Shown: positions 27,511 to 39,824, counted from the first letter of the stretch. The stretch: DNA of 64,000 nt from Fratercula arctica (GCA_947846985.1 CANTUZ010000004.1:50569672-50633671), one strand, 5' to 3'. Program-made: numbers and translations. The notes: generated from the sequence alone by a model not told the origin.

Positions 27511-29486
27511 TTTTATTTTTCAAGCGACTGAGGCAGGTTACGTGCATTGGTAGATGGTTTCTGCAAGTAATTCTCCTCTCCACAGGGATATATATCTGAC
27601 TTTATAATTCATGCATGCCTGAGAAGTTCAATCCAGTCCCACTGGAGTAGCAAGCTCAGTGGGAGTTTATTTATTTAAAAGAGTGCATGCAGTAGCATGG
27701 AAAAAAACCAAATCTATCAGAAACCGTAAGTCTTAATCCTAAACCAGCTTTGCTTTTCTTAAAACATGGTCTAGGGAAACTGCTTTTAAAATGTGACTTC
27801 CATGGAGCCTTGGCTTTAGCATTGCAATCCCTACAGAACAATATTATAGCATAATAATTAAAACATTTACAAAATGAAGATAATCTATGGCTGATCCAAG
27901 TTTCTATGGAAATTTGGAGTCTATGGTGTATGCAGCTGTTCCCATCTAATGCAAAGGTTGGCTGTAGCTCTGCTTCTGAGCCCGCTTGTAACTTAGGGGA
28001 TAATTTATCTGTTCTGTTTACACAGTTCTCAGCTTGCACAGCCCTAGAGTGTAACTTGTATATGGCTCCCAAGCAAAAGGGTGTCTCACCCTCCCTGCTC
28101 AGCCTCAGCGATTAGTGTTCTCGAGCTTAATGAAATGCCTGTGCTGAAAGGTGTGGGAGCTCACGCCGGTGTTGCAGACGTTGCACTGCATGAGATCTAT
28201 CAGAACATCAGACACACCAGCAGAGAAATGGAAACACTTGCTCATGCTGGCCTGTGGTACGCACAGATAAAGCCCCACAACAACTCGCCTCGATCACTCT
28301 GTTTTATATCTGCAAGGTGTTTACCTCCATTTGCTCCCCTTTGAGCTCCCGCAGCCGTCACCTGATGCTGTTGGCGGTGCTGGGCCCATAAGGCTCAGCC
28401 AGCAGTGGAAGGAGGTAGGAGCTGGCACAGCTGGCACCAGAGGCTGTGCCAGATGTTCAGCTGTATGTGCCCATCCCTGTGCCCCTGCTCCTGAGCTGAT
28501 GGTTCCTGCTAACAGGTTTTGGTGAGCCCAGGCAGACCAGAGGAAGCTGAAAAGGCAATTCCCCTAAAGGATGAGGCCAGCAGCTTAAGGGCAGTTAAAT
28601 ATTTTTATCTAAAGCCGTGGCCATCTGTATGAGAGTCGACATATTAACACTTCTACAGACACACACGTATCAGGGGAGGGTGTTGGGTGACAAAGCAAAG
28701 AAATACCCGAGAAAGGACACTAAATGCTATGACAGAGGACTTTTGGGGCTGATACCACTACTTAGTACTTTATAATCCAGGCTGATAAAAAGCTGGACAA
28801 CCTGCAACTGCTTGTGGGGGAGCAGAGAACAGATATTTGGTACCTGGTCATCATCATGACATGATGATGGTTTTACATTCACAAACTTATCTTCAGTGAG
28901 TCCATGGCTGATGTAAGCAGTTTTTGTTTTGCAATGTTGAATTGCTAATGAAGAAAGTATTAATAACCTCTAAGGAGAGAAAGTTCGCCAGTAAAGCAGA
29001 GCTCCGGCAGCTACGCAATGGCCCCAGGGGTGCAAAACCTTCAAGTCTCATTGAAACAACAGCATGAAAATCTGCCTTTTACGAAGGGAGAGGAAAAATC
29101 TGTCAGTCAGGAGTGCACAGAAGAAAATCTTTCAGCTGAAGCAGTGCTGGAGGTTCACATCCTGAACAAATATTTAGTAGCATTCACAGAATGATCCCTT
29201 AGCATTAGTTTGAACTCAGAAAGACATGAAATCTAAGTGCTTCACGGTGAGAATTAAAAAAAGAACAATCAAAAATAACCCAAAACACAGAAAAGTCCCC
29301 AAACCCAGTATTTTAATACCTGGTTGTATTTAACGACTGCAGGACAACCGAGTTACAGTTGGCATGGAGGCGGTGATGGCTCAAAAGTGCCGTTGATTTT
29401 AGAGAGCAGCTGTATCCAGAGGCCCTCAGTCATTTCTCAGTGAAAATTATTTGCAAATAAAGATACATATCCCAAGACATTAAAAA
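27511..29486. other. No gene recognised
   Basis: Sequence between the CpG block and the CR1. Apart from the palindrome at 28849-28869, no structure was recognised. Confidence 0.6.
28849..28869. repeat. Perfect 10-bp inverted repeat with 1-nt spacer
   Basis: CATCATCATG, A, CATGATGATG. It could be a binding site for a symmetric factor or simply a folded ATC trinucleotide run. Confidence 0.85.
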
Positions 29487-29489
29487 GCC

Positions 29490-30612
29490 AGTCAAAACCT
29501 TCTATGACAGCATTACAATATTGGTAGATAAGGGAAGAGCAACTGACATCACCTACCTGGACTTGTGCAAAGCATTTGACACTGTCCTGCATGACATCCT
29601 CGTCTCTAAATTGGAGAGACGTGGATTTGACAGATGGCCCACTCGGTGGATAAGGAACTGGCTGGATGGCTGCACTCAAACAGTTGTGGTAAACGGCTCA
29701 ATGTCCAAGTGGCGACCAGTGACAAGTGGTGTTCCTCAGGGTAGGTACTGGGACCAGTGCTGTTTAACATCGTTGTTGGCAACATGGACAGTGGGATTGA
29801 GTGCACCCTCAGCGAGTTTGCCAATGACACCAAACTGTGCGGTGCAGTCAGAGGGAAGGGATGCCATCCAGAGGAACCTGGACAAGCTTGAGAGGTGGGC
29901 CTGTGCAAATCTCATGAAGTTCAAGAGGGCCAAGTGCAAGGTCCTGCACATGGGTAGGGGAAATCCCAAGCAGAAATACAGGCTGGGCAGAGAATAGATT
30001 GAGAGGAGAAGGACTTGGGGGGGGGGTGGGGGGGGGGTGGAGGAGAAGCTCAACATGAGCCGGCAATGTGCGCTAGCAGCCCAAAAAGCCAACCACATCC
30101 TGGGTTGCATCAAAAGAAGCATGGCCAGCAGGTTGAGGAAGGTGATTCTGCCCCTTTACTCCACACTGGTGAGACTCCACCTGGAGTACTGCATCCAGCT
30201 CTGGGGCCCGCAACATAAGGAGGACATGGACCTGTTGGAGTGGGTCCAGAGGGGGGCCACAAAGATGATCAGAGGGCTGGAGCACATCTCCTATGAGGCC
30301 AGGCTGAGAGAGATGGGATTGTTCAGCCTGGAGAAGAGAAGGCTCCAAGGAGACCTTATAGACACCTTCCAGTACCTAAAGGGGGCCAACAGGAAAGACA
30401 GGGAGGGCCTCTGTATGAGGGAGTGTAGTGATAGGATGAGGGGTAATAGTTTTAAACTGAAAGAGGGGAGATTTAGATTAGATACTAGGAAGAAATTCTT
30501 TACTGTGAGGGTGGTGAGACACTGGAACAGGTTTCCCAGAGAAGCTGTGGATGCGCCATCCCTGGAAGTGCCCAAGGCCAGGCTGGATGGGGCTTTGAGC
30601 AGTCTGGTCTAG
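29490..30612 (+). pseudogene. Broken CR1 ORF2 (reverse transcriptase C-terminal half)
   Basis: The reading frame survives in two long pieces, 29521-29997 and 30037-30612. A one-base loss just after VPQG (near 29741-29745) shifts the frame. A second indel near 29850 restores it before [15 protein letters not shown]. The first piece stops at 29995-29997, and the frame changes again across the G-run at 30017-30040. The catalytic motif is FAND where the family has FADD, so the first active-site aspartate has become asparagine (codon 29823-29825). With truncation this copy cannot encode an active enzyme. The 191-codon open tail suggests the insertion is not very old. Confidence 0.85.
30017..30040 (+). 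repeat. Interrupted poly-G tract inside the CR1
   Basis: Two runs of ten G are separated by a single T, followed by T and GG. The tract sits where CR1 elements normally read roughly GACCTGGGGGTGTTGGTGGA, so it looks like slippage or expansion of a naturally G-rich segment. It could form a G-quadruplex on the plus strand. Sequencing error in homopolymers may also alter its length. Confidence 0.85.
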
Positions 30613-30920
30613 TGGGAGGTGTCCCTGCCCACGGCAGGGGGGTTGGGAGTAGGTGGTCTTCAAAGTCCCTTCCAACCCAAACCATTCTATGATTCTAAAA
30701 CACAAAGGAACTCAGAAGCTGAGATAAAGTCTCACTGTATATGACAGGCCTTCACTTAAGAAAAAATCATTTTGCTCTGTGTCATTGAGGGAGCCCGTGT
30801 CTCAGGTGGCGTCAGCTCGAGCGGCTCCTGCAGCCACGCTGACGGCCAATGGCCAGAAAGGGAAGGGCATGTGGGGACCGTGAAATGACAGAAAGAAGAT
30901 CCCAGATCACCTCTTTCATC

Positions 30921-30957
30921 AGAAAAAAAAGAAAAAAAAAGGTTGGGGAGGGGGGGG
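30921..30957. repeat. Purine tract next to the CR1
   Basis: A-runs interrupted by single G are followed by GGTTGGGGAGGGGGGG. The tract is all purine except for TT at 30943-30944. Long purine strands can adopt triplex or quadruplex forms. Confidence 0.75.
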
Positions 30958-32859
30958 TATGTGTGTGCATAAAATGCCTGCAATTGCATGCTCCAGCCTT
31001 CAGTGAAGCCGCAGATGAAGGAGATGGGGAAAACTGTTCCTTGTGCTCCGGGCTCGGCGGGGTCAGCTGCACCACCAGAGCCTGCTTGCTCACAGAAATA
31101 CTTGGAGGAAAAAGCATTTCCTGCCATCCCAAGAATACTAATTCAGCTCATGCGTGATATCGCAAAGGATCTTGCCAATGCAGAGAAGCTCAGCTGATAG
31201 ATTTGTTTGCAGGGCTTGCGGTGGGAGCACTGATCTGTATTACTGCAAGGGAATGGTCGTGGCATTATTCATGGTAATTACAGGGTAGTTGTTTACTTTA
31301 CACTATAAAAGACATCCAGAGCAGAGGAGGGGCATTGTATTATTTTTTTGTAGACATCTGAGTACAGATTTGAATACCCATAACTGGTAGTGCAAAAAGA
31401 TGTAAGCCAAGCTGAGACCGACCTGAATTCTTCTCCTTCCCCAAGGCGCAGGACCACAACTCAGCTTAGCCCCAGCAGACACGGACACCTGGAGATGCTC
31501 CGATGGAGAGCAATGCCCCATTTGCCCCCTGGCATCCACTGACTTGTGGCATTGGGAGTAAGGAAGGGTTTTTGACATGGCAAGCGTGATTCCCTAGAAG
31601 AAGACAGGATTTGCCGACCTGTCTGTGCTGAGGGGTTGTCTGCAGGAGTGTGGATCTCTCTGTCTGTGCCAGAGTTTGCAGCAATAAATCACTGGTTTGG
31701 TGGGATGCATCCCTTATTCCCCGTGGGAGCCCTGTTGCTAAGTCACACAATTATGTCACTGTGGAGTCTCTCTGATTTTTTTGTAGTTTGTCGTGTTTTT
31801 TGTGTTCCCCAGCAGACCTTCTGGACATTCAGGTTTCCTTAAGCCAAAATACTAAATTTCCAGTTCGATGTTAGCAGGATTTTAATCATTTTCTTACCTG
31901 TACCTTGGACAGGCCATGAAAACGTGTCTGCATATGGTTCCGCTGCTGGGTTATAACATCCGGAGTTGCTCCCTCTGCTATTTGGGACAGGAGGGAGGAC
32001 TGGGCTTTCCACAACGCTGCCATCCCTCCTGCATCTCCTGGCTCTTCACAAGTCCAAGGGCTGGAGGGCAAAGCCTCGTCCATAAAGGATAGTTGTAGAG
32101 AGGTTTGCACAGATCTCTGGGCAGCTGGAGGAGGGTATAAAGGGGTAAGAGAGTTCGCTGTCTGTCCCGCACGCTTAGTGCTTTGCTTGTGCTGAAATAG
32201 TGTGCTGAATCAGAGATCTACCCTGGTGCCAGTTCCTGCAAGAAGAGAAGCAGGTCCTGATTGCAGCTCGGCTGTTAATGTGCTGATCCTGTGCTTAGGC
32301 AGATCAAAGATAAAACATTACAGGTTTTAGTAGCACTTTATCCATTTCCAGCAATCCCACATCAGTTCCCGATCATCATCATAAACTGTAACAAAACAAG
32401 AATCAAACTTAGATTTGTCTTAGATTAACCAACAAATCTCCTTCAACACCTTAAGAAATCCATTAGAAAGCAATTTGCACAGTCTGCTTGCTTGTTTGCA
32501 GGACACCACCCTCTTGCCCTTATATTTTTCCTGTTTCTGTGATTACACAGTTTAGTTTTAAACCCAGTTGTTAAAAAGCTCTGCGCCTGTTTAAGTCTCT
32601 CCCTATAGATATAAAGGCTTCAGCTATTACTTTTTTTTTTAATTATTTAAATTCTGGTAGAGTATTTTCTTTGTAACCACTACTGGCTACACACATTAAA
32701 CCTGCTCTGAAGTTAAACAGCCATAAGAGCAAATGTTAAGATCATCAGCCACTCAGGTCTATTAAAGCCGAAAACTATTTTTGAGGCAATCCAAGAAACA
32801 CAGCCCACCCGGCCAACCACAACACACCTTCCTCGTAAAGGCGCAGGTTTTTGTGCAGT

Positions 32860-33260
32860 TAACGAGCAGCTGCATCGTACCGCTGAGCTCAGAAGAGCCC
32901 GAGCACCCACTAATAGCGCAGCCGCGATGAAGACGTATTCTGGAAACAAACTGTGCTTCAATTTGCTTTCCCCAAAAAAGAGGGGGTGTGCGCGGTGTCC
33001 AACGGTGCTGCAACCACCTGCCCCCGTCCAGAGAGACGCAAGGGAACTCTGGAGCCAGACCTGAAACCGCGACACGACGGGCGCGAGTTGAGGTCTGGGA
33101 GCACGTGGACTTCTCTTGCAGAACCAGCCGTCCTCGCCCCACCTAGCTTTGGCTGGGATTTCCACCGAAAGGGAAGATGCTTTTTCTGTTATATACGGAA
33201 AACACAGCATGTCCTTCACCGCGCTGCAGCGCTTGCAGTGCAGAACGCATTCCCCGTTAG
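32860..33260. other. Moderately CpG-rich segment with open frames on both strands
   Basis: CpGs are enriched relative to the flanks. Open frames overlap on the minus (32713-33270, 185 codons) and plus (32953-33447, 164 codons) strands. Neither shows a recognisable domain. The simplest reading is a small GC-rich regulatory patch or a decayed insertion. Confidence 0.35.
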
Positions 33261-34104
33261 AAGTAAACACACATTTCCAATTAGTTTACAGCTAAAAATG
33301 AGTTTAAAGAGAACTTTAGGATGTCTTCCCCCCCCACCACCCGCTTTGGTCCCTTGGAAATTTAATAAAAGAAGAACCCAGCTTAAACTGCTAGAGTGTT
33401 TTAACTCACTTGAATTCTCAAATATAAAATATATCCCAGACTTCTAGGAATAAGGGCTGTTGCCTAATGTTCATCCTGACTGAAAGGGCATCTTTCAGCC
33501 CAGGCTGCAAAACGCCAGGGTTCGTTAAGGAGATGTCTACAGGAACAGCCCTTCTTCGGCTCTATGCGTGCGCAGGAGCTACCTGGCGTGAGCTCTGTCA
33601 GCACAGCGGGAGCCTGTGGCCATGGTGAAAGAGAGGAGGGTTTCTGGTATGAAAACTGACCTTTAGGAATTCTGCTAGTATCATAAATACATCTGGAGAC
33701 CCTCACAAGATGCCTGTTGGAAGGAGGAAGGAGCAGGACATGTGCACGCGTCCAAGGCATGCCCGGAGGGATGGGGGCTGAGGGCTAACATAAATACAGC
33801 ACTCCTGAATGTATATGTTTAACCATAGCTCTGCATTTCCTGAGCTTTTAAGCACCTGCCTTTAAATAATTCAAACCATGTTCTTTCAACTCTACCTCTA
33901 TTTTAACATTTTTTTTAAATCAAGGAATACAAATATAATAGAATGCAATATTTGAACCTATTTATTTCTTTACCCGGGTCCCTGGGTTTGCCACCTCCTG
34001 CCTCAGGCAAACCCCCGCCGTGCTGCCTGGCCCCCGCGCACCAGCTCCTCGGGGTTTAGTCCTGCAGTCTGCATCCATCTTTCCCTCTTCTGTTTAATCA
34101 ACCT

Positions 34105-34128
34105 TTTCTTTTTTTTTTTTTTTTTTTT
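34105..34128. repeat. Poly-T tract
   Basis: A run of about 20 T is followed by AAAAA. It could be the poly(A) tail of an old minus-strand retrocopy, but no recognisable insert lies beside it. Confidence 0.8.
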
Positions 34129-36884
34129 AAAAATGCTCATTCTGCAGTGATTTTGCCATTTTTCTCTGAAATGAAACTGTCACAGGGAAAGGAGAACTCA
34201 TCAGTTGTACCAATAGGTGAGATAAAAAGGACAGAGATCTCAGAACAGCAAAATACTAAAAAAAAAAAGACATCAAAATAATCCTTAAAACAGAAGGGAG
34301 CAGTACTGGGTAGGGAAGAAATAAGTACCTTGTTCTATATACTCCTCAACTACCTTTTCATTTTGGGAGGGGAAAAATAAAAAGATATCTGGACCTTAAA
34401 ACTTTCACAGAGACAGTAGAAGATCATTACACTTGTAGACTTTCCGTCTCCCCCAGTCCATTAACATCCCATCCCCACACCTCCTGCAAGATTTCCCTGG
34501 AGATGTCACCTTCTTTCATCACATCTGATATCTAATAAAGACATAAGAGAATTTAATAACAGACTGCACAGGGGAGACTATTCAAACAGCCAAGGTTGCT
34601 GCTGGTGTGTTGTTTGTTACTAGAGATGCTGAAGAAGGATAAGAGTGACCAGAGATCCATGGGGTGTTTAGTTTTGGAGGTTATATTGGTGAGTCCACTG
34701 ATGTCACCCTGGCCAGCCCAGACTTTGTATGAAACGAGGTACAAAAAGCCTTTCCAGCCTTTCCAGCTTCATCTGATCGAGTCCAGTTCCCCATCACTTG
34801 GCTCTACACATTTACACAACTTTTTGGAGGGGGGATATTCTCTCCAAAGGATCCTGAGACAACAGAGTGAGTAAAGGACACCAAAGCGGTCAAAGTGAGC
34901 TTGCACTCATTTCAATCACACTTGCTGAATTTAACAGCATCATCTGTCATTCGTCCCCTGCCCTGCTTGAGAAACCAGCCCCAAAAGGTACCTGGTTGGT
35001 CTCCTGCTGGGACAAGTACTTGCATGAAGAGCTCAGTGCTTTTATAGCCCCTCTCCCCCAGCCCTGCTATCGTTCCCACAGCCAAAATTTTCAAGAATGA
35101 CCACTGGCTTTGGCTGCTCAAATTGAAACATCCTGAGAAGCTGATTCTTTTATTTCACCTGGAGGTGAACAAGCGTTTTCAACAGCAGCGGCCTTGTATG
35201 TCTCAAAAGAGAAACTGAAAAATGAAGGTTGCAAAAATACGATGTCAATTCTAAAAACTGCGGCAAGCTAAAATAAAGCATGCTGACCTGATGGCTGGGC
35301 CTTGAGGTTCTTGTGTGGCTTGTTCATGCGGTGCCTGCCAGGTCCTTTGTCATTCAATTCTAGCTCATCTTTTACAAATCCATGTTCATGTATTCATTTT
35401 GCAGACATGTACTGGAATGTTTTCCATAAATGCTTTTATTGCTGGTGATGGACGATCAGCTTCACTGCAAATTGTTTATGATTCTTCTCAGGTGTGTGTT
35501 TAAATAGAGAAGGGAATAATCCAAGTACAGACAGATGCTTGGTTACAAGTATATTATATGTATACTATGCGGTAAATATACATGAGAAATGGAAAATGTC
35601 TATTTGCTGAGAGCTGAGCCAGGTACCTAAGGGCAATACCAACTGTGCCCTTTAGAGTTCAGCTCCCAGTTTTGGCACTAGTTTGCTAAGGAGGACATAT
35701 ATTTAAGATATTACCGGTAGCTGCACCAAGGTTATTGGTAAGTAAAGAACTTGGGACCTCTTTTCTCACTAAATCTGTGAATTCAGTTTTTACTACACTA
35801 AAAAGACCTTAACTTTTTTTTTTTTTTCAACTATTTAATGTAAATTGCCAGGTTTCTTACATGCTTCAGGAGATTCCCTCCAAAATGGAGTAGGGTTGGG
35901 ATTCATTTCCGAGCTGTTTTCTTCCAGTAACATCACCGTATTTTTCTTGCTCCTGCACAGGCTCGTTGCTTCCCTCGTTCTGGGTTCCCCACGCTTGGTG
36001 TCCTCATTCTGCCTCTGGAGACTTGTCCTCACAGACCTGCTGCATCATCCGCTCCTGCATCACCCGCTTCTACAGCTCCAGAGAGTCCCCATCGCTTTGC
36101 TGCTGGAGCATTGAGGCACAGGGAAGAAGAGGTTTGCAGAGTCGAGACATAATCTTAGGGAGAAGAAAGGAAATGCTGTGTTGGCTACTTGGCAAAGGCT
36201 GCGTGTTTGCTGCTGCTGTGGAAAATGCCTGGGAGGCACCATTAACTCATTGCTCATTGCTACCGGCTGGCTTGTGACCACACCGCTAAGGACCAGCACT
36301 CTCTGAAGGGCACTGGCCACCTTCGTGCTGTGCAGTGCTTGGCCTGGGTCTCCTCTGAGCTCCCTGCAGAGCCCCACGGACCATGGGTCAATAATTATTT
36401 TGATTTTGAAATTCTCCAAACAATGAAAGGACTGGGTGGCAGCCGGCCAGCACGATGTTTTTCCAGCAGGACATGAAGGCGTTTGGGGTTCTGCCAGCAC
36501 GGCATGGAGGTCGGTGGGCACGAGGTCTCCTGGGATGGCTGGAGGACTGTCCAGGGTAGATTCTGGTCCGGCCCATGACAGGTTCTTCTGTCTGGGCAAC
36601 CCTGAAAAAAAGCACTGTCGGTCGTGTCGAGGTTTCTCCTTGGGAGAAACCAGTTGGTTTGCTCCAGAGTGGAGACAGGAGGGAGCTCATATGCATGCCG
36701 CGGAGACAGCCGGCGAGCAGAGCCCTGGGGGGAGCAGAGGCAGCCAAATTGGCTGTGCAGATGGAAGGTGCTTTCATACCCCCATCGTGGTCTCACCGAG
36801 TGAGGTGCTAAACGCAGAACAAGCAATGCAATTTTTCCTCACTCATCACCCGCAGGATTGGCACGGCTGGTCCCCGCTCGCCTG

Positions 36885-36946
36885 CCATGGGTCTGGAGGT
36901 CTCACAGCCATGGGTCTGGAGGTCTCACAGCCATGGGTCTGGAGGT
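36885..36946. repeat. Perfect 23-bp tandem repeat, 2.7 copies
   Basis: The unit starts CCATGGGTCTGGAGG and ends TCTCACAG. It occurs at 36885-36907 and 36908-36930, followed by a 16-base partial copy at 36931-36946, with no mismatches. The unit length is not a multiple of three, so it does not keep a reading frame. Perfect identity suggests recent duplication. Confidence 0.95.
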
Positions 36947-37683
36947 GGCTCTGGCATGTGGCTTTTCAGCCACTGTGGTCTCCGAGAGCTTTACCAGACG
37001 AGGACGATCTTCATGCCTTGGCACTGCAATTTCTAAAAGTTAATGTGACTAAACAGCAATTCTTCATCTCTTTCAATTGTCCTCGCCTTTGATTTTGGGC
37101 CTGTATAGGGGTTTAGGCTCAGTTTTAACATTACAATGTAAGATACATAAAACACTCCCATAAAAACAAATTAAATAGCACACAACTGACTCATGCCAAT
37201 AGCTCCCCCATCCCATTTACAGTCCATGTTTTCAATAATGCAGCTCTGGCTGAGAAGCAGTATGAGGCAGTATTATTCTCTATCATACATAGTCTATTTA
37301 CAGCAATACATGAAAATGTTTACTTTAAAATATAAATGTAATTATAAAGGTATAATTACAGATAAGACTGTGCCTCTTTGAGCCACCTCAAATTATAGCT
37401 TCAAATTATAACAATGAAACAGGATCAAATTAATGCCCTTGATTAATTTCATTACGGAGAGGAGCGAACGCCACTCGGCACGGGATAAGCTTATGCTGCC
37501 TGACCTCGTTTCATCCGTGCTTTTCCCCTGCAACACAGGAGCACCCCATAGCGCATCAGGTGAGCTGTTCCTCCCAAAGACGTTGCTAAGCAATCAGCTG
37601 CAGGGTTATAAACGTTGCGTGCTTAACATACAGTACATGGGAGTGGAGATTAACTTTTTTTTTTTTTTTTTCTTTCTTTCCAG

Positions 37684-37793
37684 GTATTAAAGGAACTAGG
37701 ATGGCTCAACTGAACTGCACGGAAATGGTCTGGAATCCAGAAATTAACCCAGATTTAAAGCAGTCATCAGTATTTGTGTACAGACTGAACTGA
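37684..37793 (+). other. Candidate terminal exon with short ORF
   Basis: A long pyrimidine tract (37655-37681) ends in TTTCTTTCCAG, close to an ideal 3' splice site. Seventeen bases on, ATG at 37701 (context CTAGGATGG) opens a 30-codon frame beginning MAQLNCTEMVWNPEINPD and stopping at 37791-37793. No homology is recognised. Poly-T tracts are common here, so the acceptor may be accidental. Confidence 0.2.
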
Positions 37794-39775
37794 TTTATCA
37801 TGCGTGTTATGTGCTGAGTTGCAAAATCTTGCTATATTAGTGATTTAACAGGAGGAACAATTTGATTTGTCATTACTAATAGGGATGTAACTAAATTAGT
37901 CTCCCACATACTTTATGCTGATGAGGTCATGCTTAGATTTCCCTTTGTAGATTTACATTCTCAGTAGCTTTAATCACAGCTAAGAAACATATCGTATGAG
38001 TAACACTATTATGAAATGCTGAAGTATTTTCAGAGGGGTTTAGAAGCCCAAGAAAATCATAGAAGTCAAAATCAAAGATAAGCTTTAATATTCAGCCCTA
38101 TGTTGTACATTTGATTAAATATTAATTCACAGCAATGTGTTGGGTACTTACAGCCAAGCTCCCTTGACCCATTTGAAATGCACGGTCACGTATATAAACC
38201 TGGCATTTGAAAAAGAACGGGTCAACCCCATAGATCCCACTTCAATCTCCCCTACAGTTCTCGCTTAATTAGTGGCCTAACCCTACCCTGGTGAGTTGTT
38301 GACTTGATCGCAGTTGTGGAGTTAGGAAAATATTGCTGTAAGATAGATATGCAGGCTTTGAAAAATGCAGAGTCTCTCTGCAATGCTTTATTTTTTTGTT
38401 TTGTTTTTGTTTTTGCTTTTTTAGCAAAGTGACCAGGGATGAAAGGATGGCAACGAAATTCAAGTTTATTCAACAAATTTGACTTTTACTACCAACGGCA
38501 GAACTGCCGTCCAGATGGGAACACTGGGAATTGGGCTGCTTTCTAGTTAAAAAGAGGAAAAAAGAAAAAGCCGCTGGATAGAGCAGCTTTGCGAGCTACT
38601 TAGTGGGATACCATGTGGGAAAAGAAGCAGGTAGTAGCTCATAGTGCAAGCTGGGATGCTGAAACATCCAAACTACAGCAACACACCACGGGTCTTCATT
38701 GGGGAACTTGGGAGAAGGTCAGAAGGTTAGAAGAACACTCCCTCTGCTTCTGGCCTGCAGCCTCTCAGATGGCACGTTACGTCCTTGACCACAGCCAATG
38801 CATCTACAACTATCAGCGAATGATTTGCTACCCTCAACACCTGCTTTGACGATCAAACAAAGTCAGCACCGGGATGGAGCCCCCTTTTCCCCATCCACAG
38901 CCGTTGCTCAGTTCCGGCATCTTGCACTTAAAATTTCTTGAAGAATTTTGCTTGTGAGAAACGGTTAATAGCATTTCATTTGGTATCAGTGCTTTGATCT
39001 CGCCACTTAAAAACCACATTAATTCAGAGCTCCCCTGGGTGGATGAGTTCACAGTATTAGTTAACCTCTTCTGCTGGAATTCTTAAATATGATTTAGAAA
39101 TAATTCTGTGAATTGTGACAGAAACAAAAGCTCATCCTTAATTAGAAGTATAAATAAAAGGAATTTCTATCCTTAGACCAACCAGAATTCAGACACCAGC
39201 TCTTTGCATTGCTTTTTCACTGCATTAAAGCATTAAAATTTCAAATTCTGCATGATCAGCCTACTAAGTCTCCTTTCTGGTCAGAAAACAGGGCATTTTT
39301 CTGAATGCCACAAAGCACCTGGGAGCAAGGAGCTAGCCAGAGCCTTGAAACATTTAGGTTTTGATCCTTCTTTTGGGAATAGAAACTGAGCTGCAAATTT
39401 TGGGAACACCCAAATTTTGTTACTGCTGTCAACTTGCAGATGGTTTATCACTATTTTAAACCCCTTTATGAAGTCCTTCAAGGTGTTATTGATTGGATCC
39501 ACAAAGGGATCAAGCTCAAGTTTTGCAAAGAGCCTCTCAGCTCTTACCCCACAGATTTTTGACTTCTTACCAAGAACGTGCTTGTGGGTGCCCGACCACC
39601 TAAATCTTGGTGGTGCAGAGCTGGCTGGAGCCTGAGCTTTCCACCTCACTTCCCAATAGGTATGGCCCAAGCACAAGAGGGCAGATGGTGACTTTACCAC
39701 CCAGCACAAGAAGGCTTTTTGCTGCTGGTGGTCATCACTTCTATGTAGGAATCCAGTCTATACTTCTTGATGTTT

Positions 39776-39824
39776 TGGTTTGGGGGTTTTTTGGTTGTTT
39801 TGTTTGTTTGTTTGTTTGTTTTTA
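39776..39824. repeat. (TTTG)n simple repeat
   Basis: TTTG units run uninterrupted from about 39797 to 39820, preceded by a mixed G/T-rich lead-in. Similar T/G or A/C tracts recur at about 3714-3745, 10765-10890 and 56276-56323. Confidence 0.9.

Larger units (their letters stand above)
29487..30696 (+). mobile_element. CR1 LINE retrotransposon, 5'-truncated, with intact 3' end
   Basis: Translation of the plus strand gives CR1 ORF2 reverse-transcriptase text in order: YLDLCKAFDTVLHD, then VTSGVPQG, then FANDTKL at the active site, then KVLHMGRGNP, then [19 protein letters not shown], then [10 protein letters not shown], then [20 protein letters not shown], and finally [20 protein letters not shown] before a stop at 30612. 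The 3' end carries the CR1 terminal motif ATTCTATGATTCT, closing at 30696. It lacks the 5' half of ORF2 and all of ORF1, as most CR1 copies do through incomplete reverse transcription. The start is approximate, because homology fades around 29480-29490. CR1 is the dominant LINE of bird genomes and is also found in turtles and crocodiles. Confidence 0.95.
30958..36884. other. No gene recognised
   Basis: Contains the poly-T tract at 34.1 kb, the CpG-enriched patch near 33 kb, and scattered A- or T-runs (34258-34268, 35815-35827). The open frame at plus 36436-37092 spans the tandem repeat and has no recognisable domain. Confidence 0.55.

Noticed and set aside
36436..37092. 218-codon plus-strand open frame
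   Set aside because: It crosses the 23-bp tandem repeat, lacks any known domain and shows no coding-like composition.
39281..39709. 142-codon minus-strand open frame
   Set aside because: Looked mildly protein-like, but no domain, conserved motif or splice sites were found.
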